Assembly: GCA_037576195.1 (NCBI GenBank) | Contig: CM075103.1 | Location: 5,704,001 to 5,768,000 of the forward strand | DNA: 64,000 nt | Reading direction: 5' to 3' | From: Phytoseiulus persimilis | Taxonomy: Eukaryota > Arthropoda > Arachnida > Mesostigmata > Phytoseiidae | Shown: positions 23,801 through 38,800 of the stretch, in pieces | How positions within the stretch are numbered: position 1 is the stretch's first letter | Layout: each line of letters opens with the position of its first letter | Position numbers and translations under genes: made by a program | Notes under the pieces: generated by a model | Database searches by the model: none | Told to the model about the DNA's origin: nothing | The model's input: the letters and a program-made list of their open reading frames with translations, nothing else

Positions 23801-26800
23801 CGCACTTACCCACTCGCCGTCTGTCCGCCTGGTTTATACAATGACCCGAAAGTGGCCTCCCAAGACCAAATATTTAATTTTGGACTTGTGCGTCGCGGCC
23901 GTGCGGTTTCTGCCGAACGGCGGCTTTCGCTGCGGTGGTTGCGCGGCTAGAGTTTCTGATCCAATTTACAGAAAGCGAAACTGTATACCCGGCTTTATCA
24001 CCTCGACCGCGCTATTAACAAGCTCTTGAACTTTGCCCTGTCGTACAGCGGCTTGACAATTAGCTTTCGGGATGTACTGCGTCTCGGCCGCGTTTTCGCG
24101 GATTGCGGCGATGATAGACTCAGCAGAGGGAGCGGGCAGCGATGAACTTCCTCATGTTGGGTGAAGTTCTATTTCGGGCGATTGCGAAAAGCTCGCCCAG
24201 AGCGGGACGTGGAGTCGATTACGCATCAGATGGCCGGTTTCGATTCGCCGGCGAAATCATTTCCGCGAGAGTCAATCGCACGGCCAGCTCGGAGGTCGTG
24301 CCCGAACGGGCAGCTTCGCGCCTAAACATCGGTTCATTCATCGGCCCTCACACCTACACGGTCCCTCTTCACCAATCGGGGAAGGCCCGCGATGATTTGC
24401 ATGAAGCACCTCGACAGGGTGAAACCCTATTTTGACGGGACGTTGACTTCGAGGCGCGGACACGTGCTCGCTCCGGTCATGACCTCGGCTTGGAGGGCTT
24501 TGAAGCTTACCAACGCTCATGGACACCAGGTCCGAAGGGCCGGATGGATACGCCGAGAAATGCGAGTCCGCCGAGATACCCAATGTGCCAGTATCTTAAC
24601 TGTGACGCGGACCCGTGGTAAGCTTACACCTGTAGGTCGATCGACAAATAGGTTACCGCACCAGAACGGTCGAGACATCTGTGGCAGACACGCTTGCCCG
24701 GGGGAAGAATAATGCCCAAAGGTCCAAGGTCTGCGCCGCGCCGGCGTCTAGCCCGAACCTAACTGAGATTAAGCTGCTGTACTTCACCTCGGACCCGGAT
24801 TGCGAGAGTGTCTTAGCTGTTCTATCCCAGAAAGTATCTATCGAGCTGTCTATTGCTCGCTTGGTCGATAGGTCAGCTTCCTTTCCAGTCTCGGCTAAAC
24901 TCGTGACCGGTGCTGCGTGTTTCCTTATTTCTCTAGAACATCTGTCAAGTCTTGTTGCTGTTACCATGAAGCGTTTCGTACGCGATGACCGGGTTTGGTT
25001 TCGTCGTTCTCTAACCGGTAACCGAACAGGCATAGCTTGAAATTCCAGAGCATCGGTCCCAAACTTCTTCATCGATGAGGCCCCTTGAATCTATTGCACG
25101 AGCAGCCGAACCCGATTCGCTGTGCTCTTCAGCTGTGATTGGTCCGCACGACGCTGACCGCGGACGGAACATACGTGCTGCAGCTACAGTTTCCGTCAAG
25201 CACGGCGTTGAACTCTTTCAAAAATTCGTCTTGTCAGCCGATTCCGACACGTTCATCAATATGCTCCCCAGAGCCCCTCTCGGGACTCGATGGACGGTGC
25301 TCCCGAGAGAAGAGTGAAGACCGAGCCGGCCATGGAGTTGAGGGCGCTGCGTGCACAGCTGAACACGATGTTCTTGATCGCTCCCTGAAAACGTGAACGA
25401 GAATGACGTTATGACGCGTTCATTGTGAGCTCCGGGTACAACTCTGTGGCTATGCGAGCCAAGAGCACGGTGTCATAGCTCGCCTGTCACTCGAAGTGAC
25501 CAACGGTGACTTCACCAAGTTATTTTGGGGATTCGCCAGAAACGCTTCTTTCTATATTTACCCTGTCAACGTTAGAGGGCCTAGTACGGCCCTATCGTGC
25601 TGCTCATAGCGATGTATATCCCGTAGATATCACCGAGTACATTATCTTCGAGCAATCCATATGCGCCGCCGTTGGATGCGACGACCCCGATACGGAACTC
25701 AGACTTGAATGCAAACACAAAACATCCTGGACAAACAGGTCCAGATTCGAAACTCGGTCGCGGACTGCGGGAACTGGAACACGAGTCGAGTTCGCGACAC
25801 CAAAGGTCGCCGGCTCCCTCACGCCGTGCGTGGCGCCGCTCTGGCCGGCCGATCGCGTATGTCGTTGGACATCGGAGCGGGCTCGGTCGAATCCGATGCT
25901 CTTGACCTTCTCGATCGACAGACAGTCAAATCAGTCGGATCGCCTTCTGGCCGCCAGAAATGAATGACATGAAATACTCAAGTGCCAACTGTTGTTCTCG
26001 TTGTGGAAGATGTGATTGTCGCCTTTCGCTCTCGTCTAATCAACGACAGGCGAACGGATGTCATCGATCTGGTTTCCACAATTCTCGACAGACACTCGAA
26101 CGGGCTGACGAGCTGAAGCATCGTTTCGGATCGAAACGATTCAGAATCTGTCTAGACTACTTCTACCTATCCCGTTACGACGATTACGGGCTGCGGGCAG
26201 GCAGACGGGCGGGCGGGCGGACGGGAGACGCCGACAGTGCTCCGGCGCGCGAGTAAATGGAAGATCATGTCGCGTACACTCAAGGTCAGTGCAGAATGGC
26301 GGCGGCCATGTCGCGCCTTCCTGACCTCTCGTGAACAGTTTTCTGCCCGTGCTGGCGAATAAGACTGACATCGATCCCTGCCCGGATAAACCATTCGCAG
26401 GAAAGCCTCCACCACGAGAGCGATCTGCGAGGGAATGAAATTCTCCTCGATCTCCGTTTCCCTTCTTCTGCTCGTGCATTGAAAGAAGACGAAGTCGGTT
26501 CAGCCATGGACTGTGATCGTGGTTCTTCCTTCGCGAGCGATTCCAAGAGTTGCGGTTTTTGGTCAGTTTTCTCCAGCGATCCTCTCTGCCGACCACGCGG
26601 AAGCTGGTGCCGGACGAGCCGAGCCAGATCGGCGAAATTTCCAATTTTCAGCTCAGCTTTTTTGGCATTGTCGCTATCGCGGGACCGCCTATTTCAATTT
26701 TCCTATCGAGTTTAATCATATCCTCGCGAACGATTTCTTCGAAAATCTGTCCGAGGAAGCTCGATCGGCTGTAATTTGGCTTGAGTGAGACCTTCCGTCT

Positions 26801-29800
26801 TCCCACTGGAGCAAAATCCGACCAAGGAAAGTAAAGTCAACAACGAATTCTCGTTGTCCTCGCCCTGTACACTGTCGCATGGCCTTCCCGTCGGGGGCCG
26901 ATCCCGTCAGATGAGCGCTGAGACATCTAGTAGATAGTAGGCCAATGGCAAAACGGCCCTGTCAGCTTGACAAGGGTTGCAGCCTTTCGCGCTGCGTAGC
27001 GTACCTTGAACCGCGTTGTTCTCACAACAGCATTGCGAACAACAAAATCGCCGACAACCACATACATCAGCTGTCACAGTGAATTCCTGTTTCGAACACA
27101 ACGGTCTCGTCTAACGACGTTCTCTCTGTTTTTTTTTGCAGGTAAGTGTGGCGAGATTTTTTCGAGGTATTCCGGTGGGGCGAAAGCTGGTGCGACTCTT
27201 GCATCATCTCTGTCAACCAACCCTGACCCAGTGGAGTGGTCGTCTGAGTCACCGTATGAGTTAGAGTGTGGGTGGATGGCTCGAGCTCTAGGCCGGATAT
27301 GTGCGTTATGGCATGGCCCACTTTCACACAGTTCCCAGGGCCTTCCAGGCCGAACGGCGGTCCGACCCGCCAGTTCGGCCACGGCAGATGGAGAGGTCAA
27401 GCACTCCGTCGAGGAAACTGCGAGAAACACTACTAGGACCTTTCTTCTGGTTTCCTTGGCCCACTGGACAAATCTGGTCTCTCGTCGCTCTGAGCTGTTG
27501 TTCGTCCATGTTTCGTTCAAACAGTTTGTCATTCCTGTGTACAGGCGCGTGTCAACAACAGTCGGCCAGAGCTTCAGACAAAAAATAAGTACAGCTCGCC
27601 CGAATAGAGAGAGCAATGCCGAAAACACCGCTCTTCGTGAACTTGCGGAGATTCGTTCCAAGAGCCCGGATCGAATAGGAGCTTTCCGACCCGACATGGC
27701 ACTCAATAACTCGCTCTGCTTGTGACATTTTCCATTCTGGTTTTCCCTATAGAAACCACATTCTCCGTACAGGGTCTGGGAGTTTCACACATCTTGCGGA
27801 TTCTCCCCTGTTTTACCATCGGGACAATTGTTTCCATGAGTGAGGCCCGTTCGAGCGTGGCCAAATAGTCTGCCGTGTAGTAGTTATTCCGGAACCTCGG
27901 CCACGCATTCGACGAGATGGGCTTACTGTCTCTGATGGCATCGCTTGAGCCGATGACTCACGATTGAAAACTCCGTCGAGTTATGTACAGTTATTTTCAT
28001 CACGCGTAGCGAATACCTGCACGAGGATCACAGAGACATCCAGTAAACGCGCTAAGTCACGCGCGAAAGTCATGGGCTCTGAGGAATCCACGCAACGATT
28101 CGCATCCCAGCGGCTTAAAGCACGCGAAACTATTGCTCATCTGACTGCGGCTGGATGTTTTTCCGATGAATGTGACGTTGTGGCTTCTTTTTGAATCGCT
28201 CGAGCGTCTTATGAGTAAGGCCCGAGAGTTCATACTCTTTTTTGAATTTATCCCCCAATAGCAATCGATTGATCTGAGGCAATCGATGGAATAATTTCGA
28301 GGAAGTGCGTAAACTCTCGCGCCTCATCTATCAGCATCCAACTCAATCATGGATTTTTCGAAAACTCGAGTTGGTCTGGGAACTGCCCTGCTCCGACTCG
28401 AGGCTGGTTCCGGGGTTCTCAAGATGATTCTACTCCGGATGGGTCGAACTCTCTAATTGAAAGTTCTCCGCATAATGTCAAGATTGTGACCTTGGCATTC
28501 AGACCAGAACAGTTGGCTGCGCTGCTACCTTCCTCGTAGAGTTTAACCTTTGAACACCAAATTAATAATCGATACTGTTGACGTGGTATGGTCTGTGTTA
28601 CACAATTCCATGCAGAGTTTCATTGTGACCGCCGCGAGGAGGTTCACACCTGGCAGAAACTCCCGTCGCACTTTGCATGGCTGGGCGCTTGCGTTGGCGG
28701 GGAACTCAATCGACAACTGAGCTCGTGAAGTCTCGGAAGGTGCGCGTGGCCGTACGCGGGAAAAAGAGGAACTACACCGACGCAGAGCTCCCTAAACGGC
28801 GGCTATTGATCGGTCGACGGCAGCGGCTATTCTTGTCGCTCACGCTGCCTGGTGATGAAACGAGACATTTCCATATGGAAGAAACCCCATGTCGTCGAGC
28901 GGGGGCGCAGATCACGCCCGCGTGTTACGCGAGAACACAGTCCCAGTGTGGGCGTCCGTGATCCGACGGACTCGCATAGTCTCTATAATCGATTTGGATG
29001 GACCGTTATGCGAGAAGAGGCTATGAAATTCGAAGTGGGAGGAGCGCGCGAAAGAGATTTTCCTCCCGACCAGAGCAAGAACAATGAATGAATCATCCGC
29101 CGCACCGGGGGCCTTCTCTTAAGAAAAGGAGCCGTTTAGCTGACTTAGCTAGTTAACGTTCACACTCTGGCAGGATGTGTCTGGAGCCATTCTCAGAAAC
29201 GGCGAGCTTCATACCTCCGGGCGGCACGTTCACGCTCTTCGAGATTGTTCCATTAAACAACTTGATGGAAAGAAGCAGCATGTCCGACGAAGAGTTCTGA
29301 ATTCTAATTCAATTCCCCTCTGTGTTCGTTTCTTTTTTCAATTGGATCTTCTCGCTTAATTATTTCCTTTCGGATTTGCTCCTCTCGGCCATCATCGTCG
29401 AGAATGCTTCCATCGAATCGATTCCGTTTCGCGCTTCCTCGGCTTTGCGATGCGTTTTTCAACTTTGGCACGTGTCCACCATCGAGGAAAAAGATCCGGA
29501 ATCGTTTGATGTGAGCGAACAGGTCGCATCTCGCTCGTTCCGACTGAGTTTCCTGCCAGCGCGCGTGAAACTATTTGTCATGGGCTCTCGGAGGCGAATC
29601 TGTCCCTGTTCAGGGATGGCGTTATTTTGGAAGTGTATTAAAAATCTACTCAGCTGCCGTTCTCGCTGTCCGATCCGACGGGGATACGATAGAATTAGGC
29701 TCAGCGTCGCGAGCCGCAGAGAAATGGGTCAAGGAACGACTTGTCTCGTACAGCAGAGTGCTAACTTCGAAATATTTTCTCGGATGGTGACGTCGCGTTA

Positions 29801-32800
29801 AAGCGCTCGCCGCTTTAGAGTGTTCGGAGGCGTTATCAGCGGCTCAGCTGGATCCCACAGAATCCCGCTCATTCTGTTCGGGGTCATCGGTTTTTACTCT
29901 TCGAGGGAAACTTCTTGAGCAATCGGACTTGAGTCGAATACTGCGCATTGGCAGCTATACAAAGCGGTCCGCGTCTCGACGGACGAGACGATTGTGACGA
30001 TCATCACTCAGCTGATAGGGCGCTCGGTTATTTTTAACCCGATCGGTCCCGTTACACAACCGATAATTTGTCACCTGGAGATCGCGCGAGCGATCGCGAG
30101 GAATAGTCATCGAGTGCATTCATCGCCCATCCATGGAGCGATTCGCCAACGAGCGATGGGTGGAATATTGACACTTCGTGAAGGCTGCTCATGAACGAAG
30201 TGAGTCGTTGCCCATGTAATCTTGAAGACTCACAGTTGCGCGACAGTTGCGTTCACGAACAAATCAGATGGGTTCGCGGCGGCCCGAGTCGGTTTATGTA
30301 TCGAGCGGGGGCGTTTAACGTGCTCGAGCCGTCACGTTCGGACAACAGCTCCAGTGGGGGTTTTGTAACCTACTGGAGTTTCTATTGTCCACCCCGCGAC
30401 GGGCCTCCCGCGGATTGAGGGAAAACAACGGCGTTGTTCACTTTTTTCTCGTGGGACGCAACGGTCGCAGACTCGTCTCTATTGAACGCTCTCCGCGAAA
30501 TCGGACACTGGAATATCAAGAAACAAAGGAGCGGGGAACCCGATATTCTCGACGGCGTATCGTTCGGTTCGACTCGCTGTGCGATGGGAAGCCATCAGTC
30601 AGTCAGGTACCGGTGCAGGAAGCGCCTCGGAATTCAAGTGCTGATGAGTACCCTCGACATCTGCGGGTCCACGATTGGTTCATTCGCCCAGATATCATTG
30701 TTATCCAAGCATCCGAGCTCCCGCTATAGCTACAGTATCTGGGAGTCGATCGATCGATCGATCTATCTATTGAGCCAACGAGCGAGCGAGCGAGCTAGCT
30801 GACGAACGGATCGAATCGGCGCTGGCTTCGAAGGATCAAAAGTCTAAGGAATCATCGTTTGCCCGGTCTCGATGGCGGTCAAGGCCTGTCGATTGACCTC
30901 ATGCCAAATGTTACGAAAGTTCACCGCTTCCCATGGGAAACGAGCATTTCGAGTTCCAAGATATTGTCATCCTCATTCGGGAATTCGCCAGACGCGCCGA
31001 CGCGCTCACCATAGAGCGAATAGCGGACCCTGCGTCGGCGCCACGACGAGCTGTTTGCCGCAGTCAAGGTTACGGTCGTGCTGAATAACGTTCGTTCGTT
31101 TGTTCATTCGTCCTATCGATACGACACAGATCACGGTGCATGGACGAGGATCGTGACAAAGTCGGAGCGGTGTTTTTATACAAATCGTATCGTAGTTAGG
31201 CTCGGGCAGTTTCCCCACCGCCCGGTCGATAACGGGCCACCGGGATCATATCTCGGACGTACCTGAGGAACCTACCAGAATCGCCTTGGTGGCATCTGGA
31301 GAGACGATGTGAATTTCCACGAGCCTGCTGCCTGGCGAGCGATCAAGGCGGCGGCGGTGGCCAATGAGGAAATCGGGGGAAATTCGAGGAAAACTGCAGG
31401 GCACGGCATGACGCCATAAGGTCGCGGAAAGCTCAAAGTTCTCGGTCCGAACGATCGGATTCGATGGAGCTACATAAGTGGTTCAGAGTTGTTAAATCGT
31501 TTTGATGGAAGGAAAATCCGTTTACTCGAGCCGCGCTAGCACTGCGGTGCCCCGGTAGTGGATGTAACCGTGAATCAGTGCAATGGTTGTGAACACCACC
31601 GTGGAAGAACAATCACCGCCATTGTCGAGAGTACAATTATTAGAGTAACAACTGTGACGATGAGGGAACTACGCTCTGTCATTTCCGAATTCTCAGGAGT
31701 GGAATTCTGAATGGGCAACAAGAACACCCAGAACAACCCCACGAGAGAGTACTGCTTTCGGTTTCGATCTCTAATTCATGTTCGAGAGGTGCACCCAAGC
31801 AGCTGCTCTGAATGCATCGCTCGACGACAGAGTTCTTCAATTTTCAGTCGATCTGACTGCAAAACCGGAGGACGTTGAATAAGGTTGTGTTCCCATCATT
31901 CGTATCTGAAAATTGGTCTGCCGCGCCCAAAACTCACTCGACAAGTGCCTCCATCTTCAGAGACTGCAATCATCCCGCTGGAACTTCCGCGGGGCTGTGC
32001 AGGTTGCGGCCCGGCCTGATGATGACTCGCGATATTCCCGGACCATCATCTATTGCGGCTGAATAGAACTCAGCATCGATCAACATCTGCCTCCTCCTCC
32101 ATCCGCGTGGGCGAATTCGTGAACGTCTCGGTAGTCGTCCCATTCATCCATCCATCAATCCAGCGAGCCTGAGCTCTACTTGTGACGGTGATGCTTGAAG
32201 CGCTCCGCTCCGAGTTTATTTCGGAATGCTTCGGTCTGCAACAATGTTCTGCATTCTCACGAGCCACGGAAAAAAGTCTGCCGCGGCTGGAATAGCTTCT
32301 CGGGAAACTCGGCGAAGGGAAAAAACATCTTTCCCTCTGTGGAGGGAATCAGCGACGGAGTGCGATCGTTACGGCCATCATCGTGCTGACCGGCACGACG
32401 AGAGGAACGAGCTCCTCGCGAACTTAGCATACGACCTCGGGGCGAAATTCGAGTCGTTTCTAGTCGCGGCCTGGGAAAGTCATCAAAGCGTCTGGTGTTC
32501 ATTGGAGCTAGTTCCGGAACGCGGTCAGCGGTATCGAATGAAGGCATTGGCTTTTATTGGCTGACGTCTAACGGTGGAGAAAGAATTGATGAATAAATGG
32601 CTCTCAGAAAAATTTGCACGACGCTCATCATACCCTGACGGAACAGTTCCCGCCGCCCGGCACACCACGGAAGCAATTGGGAGCTGTGCTCGAGGAAGAT
32701 TCGCAAAGCTGCACCTCTTTATTCGCGTCTGAGATCGTGCTCGATTCCTCTCCGCGTTTAAAAATAATGAGGGTCTTGAGCCGTGCGTGAATCGAGTCGA

Positions 32801-35800
32801 CCCCGCGCCGGGCGAAGAGGTTCGCGTACCAGATGACGTTCACGCTTGTTGGATCACGCACGTTGACGTCACTGGTCTTTGTTAAATTCGACCCGCATTG
32901 TCTGAAGCCTCGCGAAGAGTCATGCGGTCGGTAGTGGCCACTCCGACACCGCAAAGCTTCTCGATGGAGTTGAGTCATCCCTCGAGGGAGTCGATTGGCG
33001 CGTCGCCGATGGCGTTTGTTGCGTTGACAACCCTAAACGTCGCTTCGACCGTGACGAACCCCGTTATCGGGATCGCGAGGAGGGGCTTCTGCAAGTTTTC
33101 CACTCCGTGTTGCGCGAAGGTTGGCGGTGAATCTCTCGAGCATCGCGCGCGATCTCCAGCCCGGATTGGAACTCCGCCGAGTCGCGAGCTCAGGGCTCTG
33201 TTTTGTTCTTCGAGCAACATTCGTGATGGAAAACGGCCAGATCAAATCTAGATGCAGACCTCGGAACGACTCAGAAGGAACCCATGAGATCCCAGACTGC
33301 GGACCTTGGAGAGTGTTTACCGCGGCGTCCTTAATGTGCGAATATGCCAATCGTACAAGCGAAAGGGGCTTGCTAGCTGATCGCGTTCTCTATATTTAGC
33401 CGTCGGCGGCTTATTTTTAGGATTTGCGTCACCTTCCTTGATTCCGCCCTTAGGATCGCACGAGACTCGGTTTCGCATCGACCTTTGAAACCGACGATAG
33501 CCGAGCGGTTGAACTGGGGCAGCAGGAACCAGAGGGACTGACCGTCGAGCCAGGAGAGTGGTGGCTCAAATGAAAAGACGAACACTGTTACCAAACCTTA
33601 TACGAGGCTGGTGGCGTGTCACAACACAGCCTCCCGTTATCTTCCGAGATCTAAGACTACCTGACGACTCGGCCATTGCCAAGGTAAACACGATCTCAGA
33701 TCGAGCGACAACGCGCCATCCAGAGCGACACAACAGTGAGCTAGCTGACCAAGCGGCCGGCAGCGTCTGGGCAGATCAAAACGGCTTTGATCAGGAGAAC
33801 TGGCGTCGAGTGGAAACTCCCCATCATTACATGGCATCCTGGCAAAACGCTGGCCAGAATCCTCCATTGCGTCACAACATGTGATTACTTCGGCTGCTGA
33901 TGCCGATCGGCCTCGGGTAAACAGGAGGAAATTAGAGCGCCGACCCTGAGCTCCTCGTCCGGAGCCGTTCCGTGCTCTTGTCCACCTCTACCGGTGAATC
34001 GGTCGACGCTCGCTCGATCGATCTCGGGAGCGGGGCGAGTCTGTTCGTTACGACGGGCGCCAGCTCGTTCGTTCTCCACGACGTCTCTTTGATTCTTTCT
34101 CAGCCTGGATGTTGAACTTCTTCCCGCTGAGGAATTTCCAGCGGCCCGCTGAGCGTCTCAACTCGCCACCGCTGAAGATCACGTGGTCCGCCCTGTGGCG
34201 TCTGTTGAGGGGAATAACGTTCTGTTTATTTTCGAACGCACCCATGAAGCCGTCGTGCGTAGCGGTTGACGAGTCGTCGAAACGATCACTGCTCGGGCTG
34301 AACAACATCATCATATTGCGCATGGTCGATAACGCTATTCCTGGATCGATTGAGCGCTCTTAGCATTCGATAACTTCGTGGACCACGCGGCAGGGAACAA
34401 TGAGGGTAACACAACGAACTCCTGCGGAGATAACAACCGCGGGCTGTAAATGTTTCCCGACGCTGCAACGAATCTGGATTGCTATCGAACAGGCAGCCTG
34501 GAGCTGTCACTCGGCATCATCCGTCGCTCTGCTTGGGATCGAACGAGGAGCTGCGCTCGCGGGACCCATGGGAACCCTGAGTCAGTCGGAGGGTGCGTGC
34601 GTGGCGGATGGACGGACTGACTTCGAACGAGGAGCATCACGTGTCGTAAACATGTCACGTCTCATTTCCGAAAGTTCAGACCACAAAGCACAACGAACAC
34701 TCGGACCGAATGCATTGGACCCGCGCGCCGCAGCTGACCGGGATACTGGCGATCTACGGCGATGATGATGAGCGACGAGCGTACTCAGAAAGGCTGTGTA
34801 CTCGGCCGATGGCCAGTGACGAATGGGTCGAAACAGCTTGGACTGGACTGTTGGTCGGTGGAAAATCTATCCGAAATGAAAAGGAGCACTCCCGAATAGT
34901 TTCGGTCCGCGCTCGATCTGCGGGTCGTCCACACTCGCGTTCCTCCGTCGTTCCGCTCGCCCGTCCTGCCATGTAACAGATGCGAACTTCAAACAGTCTT
35001 CCGAAAAATCGTTAAGCCACAATAAAAGTTTGATTATCGGGACGAGATTAACGCCAGCTCGACGCCAGGATTCAAACCAGTTGTAAACCTCGAAACAGTC
35101 CCTCTAAAGGGCTCGCTTTCCCGCGGCCTTAGAGCGATGTTTGGCTGGAAGCAGCGGTTTCCAGCCGTCCTAGTTTTCTGTCTGTCATCGCAACAGAATC
35201 CAGCGGTTGTCGCAGAGGCGATATCGCCGATGCTCTGACGCTTCTCTCGGTCATCTCAGCAGTACTTTCCGGCTCTTTCCTCCTCCCCCTTTCTTCCCTG
35301 TCACCGAGAGGAAAAACGCTCTGTTCCCGTTTCTATTCTTCGGTTCCGGACAGGCTCGATGTTCGAGCGGCCGACGGAGCGAGGGGAATGGAAGCAGGGA
35401 CGTTGCAGTTTAGCTGCACGAAAACAAAGAGCAACGCTCCAAGATCTGGAAAGACGGCCACGTCACGGTTCTCTGGTCGAGCGTCTCTCTGGACGAACTG
35501 TGTGACCTACCTCCAACAATCTTATCAGTCCGGCGAAAACCTCCAATTTAGAAATTTCTGGAACCCTTAACCAGCGCATATTCTGTGACGTCTGGTCTGG
35601 AGATCTCGCAGACTGTTGTGGCGAATATCTGTCCGTCCGTTTGATAAAACCGAGACACTCATTGGCCTGTCGAGAGCGTACAGTACGGGCCATGACGGCA
35701 GCAGAGAGCGAAAATTGCTATCACGCGTCGACATGGCGTGGTGCGAAAAATTTCACTCGTTCTCTCGAGCAAATCTTATCTCCGCTGGTTTGATCGAAAA

Positions 35801-38800
35801 AAATTATCGTCGTCATCTGGAGCTCGTAATCGCGTCCGATAAGTCGAAGTTGGCACGCCGCTCGACGCAGGGCGACGACGCTCGCTCAGGTCTCGCAAAC
35901 TTCCCTTGTCACTTCTCCAAGCAGTTACGCGATGTTTCAGAGAACGTTGGGAATCCATTCCGGGACGGACTGCGGCTATGTGACTCCCAAAAAGAAGCTT
36001 GACAAGCTTCCCTCGCACTTTATGGCCTCACCTTTATCTCCGAGGGCCTGTAGGCCATCAACCCCCGTCGAGCGGGTCCAGCCTCCTTTGGAGGCGACTA
36101 ATTGCCCCGCACTCCCGCTCATAGCGTCTCTCTCGTTTCCCATAGGCCAGATGTTGAAAGAGAGCTCGTTTCTCATCGGGTCTGATGTAAAATGCCACTG
36201 TCTGATTGGTCTGTCTCCTTGCGAGATTCCAGGACGTAACACACATCAGATCCGATCGTTGGGGCTCCCGTAATTCGGCTTACCAAATCATTGTTCGGAG
36301 AGCTCCGTTATCCGACTCACCGACTCCCTCAGTCGACCGCTGATCTAGCGATTGATCATTTCTTCGTGTCCTCCGTCGATACATCCAAGTTATCGCCGAA
36401 AGCCTGATGCAACAAGATCCGATGAACTCTGGCTGTCGTTCGTGGTAACCCGCCGCTATATTTCGTCCAGATGAGATAAATCAAGTTTCGCAATTTTAAT
36501 TTTTCCCTCACTCGAGCAAGGGGAACAGGCCGGTATCAGCCAAGACAGTCGTCGTCAACTGAGTGCACTGAGCAAGATATCCGATCAAACCGCGGTTCGA
36601 GCGACTCTTGACCCGTTAAGCCCCGTTCGCCCTTCGATGCTCGAGACGTCTCCCCACGAGACTCTTGCGATTAATCTGCCTGTTCACCCGTTACACTCCT
36701 GATAATCCTGTAGTCTGTTAAGCTGTTCCTTGATCCTCAGGCTCATGGGTGACATAAGTATGTGCCTGCTAGCTCGGGCACACTCGAATTTTCTGCAGCC
36801 GCAGCGATGTGGTAACTGGGTGCGCGGACATTCGCGGAACTAGCGTCGCGGCAGATGTGGCGTCGAACGTTTTCATGAATATAGGAAGTTACGCTCGGTT
36901 CCTGGCCAGGACGCAGGAGAGTGAGCTGTCGAAGAGCTGAGTGGATCGCATTCGAGAATCCCATCATACTGACGGGCATATCACGCAGATGCCGTGGGTT
37001 ATCTCTGCTCTCCAGATGTCTGAGAGTTCAAGGCATGCGTTCCTGTCACAATCATATCTGGTGTTGAGCCAGGCATGGGGCGGTTCGATACTCCCCTCCG
37101 TCCTCTCAAGGTCTGAGTCGTAGCGAAAGTCCGGGCTTTTCGAGAACCTGTTGCTTGTCTGTTGCGCGTACGAGAATTTTCAGCTCAGTACTGTTTACGA
37201 TTCTCTGCCCCCTCCCAGTCGTGTTGACAACTCATCGGAATCCTAAACTTTGAAGATGCTAGAAAACCATTCTGAACTCGGGAATCAACCGTTCGACCTT
37301 CATCGGTCGTGACATGTCCCTAGTCGCCGTGAACGCTCGGACCTTAGTTGGTCCCGACCGATAACGCGGGGTCATCCAAACATCGAGATGCAGAGAGCGG
37401 ACCTTTGCCGCGGTTTGACACACTGGACGCTATCCGGGTCAGACTCCCGGCAACCGTCACAGCCGGGGCAAGTGGCATACGGTCAGAGACAGGCGGCGGC
37501 TCACGGGGGAGTGGAAACACCCCGCGAGAAGCCGGGGGATGGGGGTTGAGTAAGATTTTCCACGGCCCGTGGAGCTTGCGACTCCTACGCACGGGCCGCC
37601 GAGTGCGCCGCCGCCAGCACTCTACCCTCGTCATCGATGACGTCGAGAAACGGCGAGGGCCCGCGTCGACGAGAGCGAGAGTCGATGCTTCTAAAAGACA
37701 GCCGCTGGGAAGCACGCGCAACTGTCCAAGCAAGCTGTGTCGCCGGCAGGTTGCAAACAGGCTACGAGTCTACGAGTAAGCTATCCAGCTAAAAATCAAG
37801 TTGTAAGTGCTCCAAAGCCGAGTCGCTTGAAAGAACTCGAGGAACTGTCTGTCGATTGTGTGCCAGATATGATTTCAATGTGCTCCCTTCCACTCGGTGC
37901 TGGTGGTGAGTTGTCTCAAGCTTGACATAAACCAGACTCCAGTAGGGAGTTTCATGCCATGCCAGCGGCGCTGGATACTCTCGGTGGTCTGTTTTCGTTA
38001 GATCCGGAGGGGACCTCCCTGGATGTTCGCCAATCAGGAACCCTATCGTCCCGGGAGAAAATTCCAACGAGGAAGAGAACGATAACAAGTCAAACATGTT
38101 TGTACCGTGATTCCCGCGAGTATGCCAAAACTAGGCAAGCATGGGTGGGTCCCGTGCAGCCCCCTAACCGCCCCGCAGGAAACTCCCCGCAGCTCCAGGA
38201 TCGTTTTGAGCGGCAGTCCTGGCTGCTAACCGTAGAGTGGAAAAGCCGAAAAATCCGAAGAGAGGATGTCGAGTTGCCAAACGAAGCCATAAAAACCAGG
38301 CATCCGGCGGCGGCTTTGGATTCTTTTTCTGGAAACAATCCGATCGGCTGGACTTGATGCGATCCGTGTGAAACGGAATTGTCTAGTTCCGTGCAGTCCA
38401 AGGTTGAAGAGTGTGTTTCCAAATTGAATCCGCGTTTTCGGATCCTTCCCGTCCGCTGCAACCGGAGTGCGCTCGATTGGGGTCCGCGTTGAGCTCCAAT
38501 CGAGTCGTTCGTGAATGGAGAAACTGCCTTGGAATCCGAAGCAGGTTGGGGTCGCTGTCATAAAGCTGTTTGTAAACATCCACACATTCCGATCCAATGC
38601 GATAATGACCGTAGCGAACTAAAGTGGGATTGTTGTTACCGCTCATCACTCGCGATCGAGCCGATTGCGGCGCCTCTCATGCGGAGTTGGTCGCCTGGGA
38701 GTGTGATGAACACCAAGAGCTCCTGATCTACATAGGGTCAGCCGACAATGGTCAATCCCGAAACTTCGGGGCCGCAGACGCAGCGGTTGGAGTTATGCTC

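Noticed and set aside
27006-27725. 239-codon plus-strand frame overlapping the ratchet point
   Set aside because: No domain, crosses the splice motif, and a long frame overlaps it on the other strand too (27,074-27,706), which points to low stop density rather than coding.
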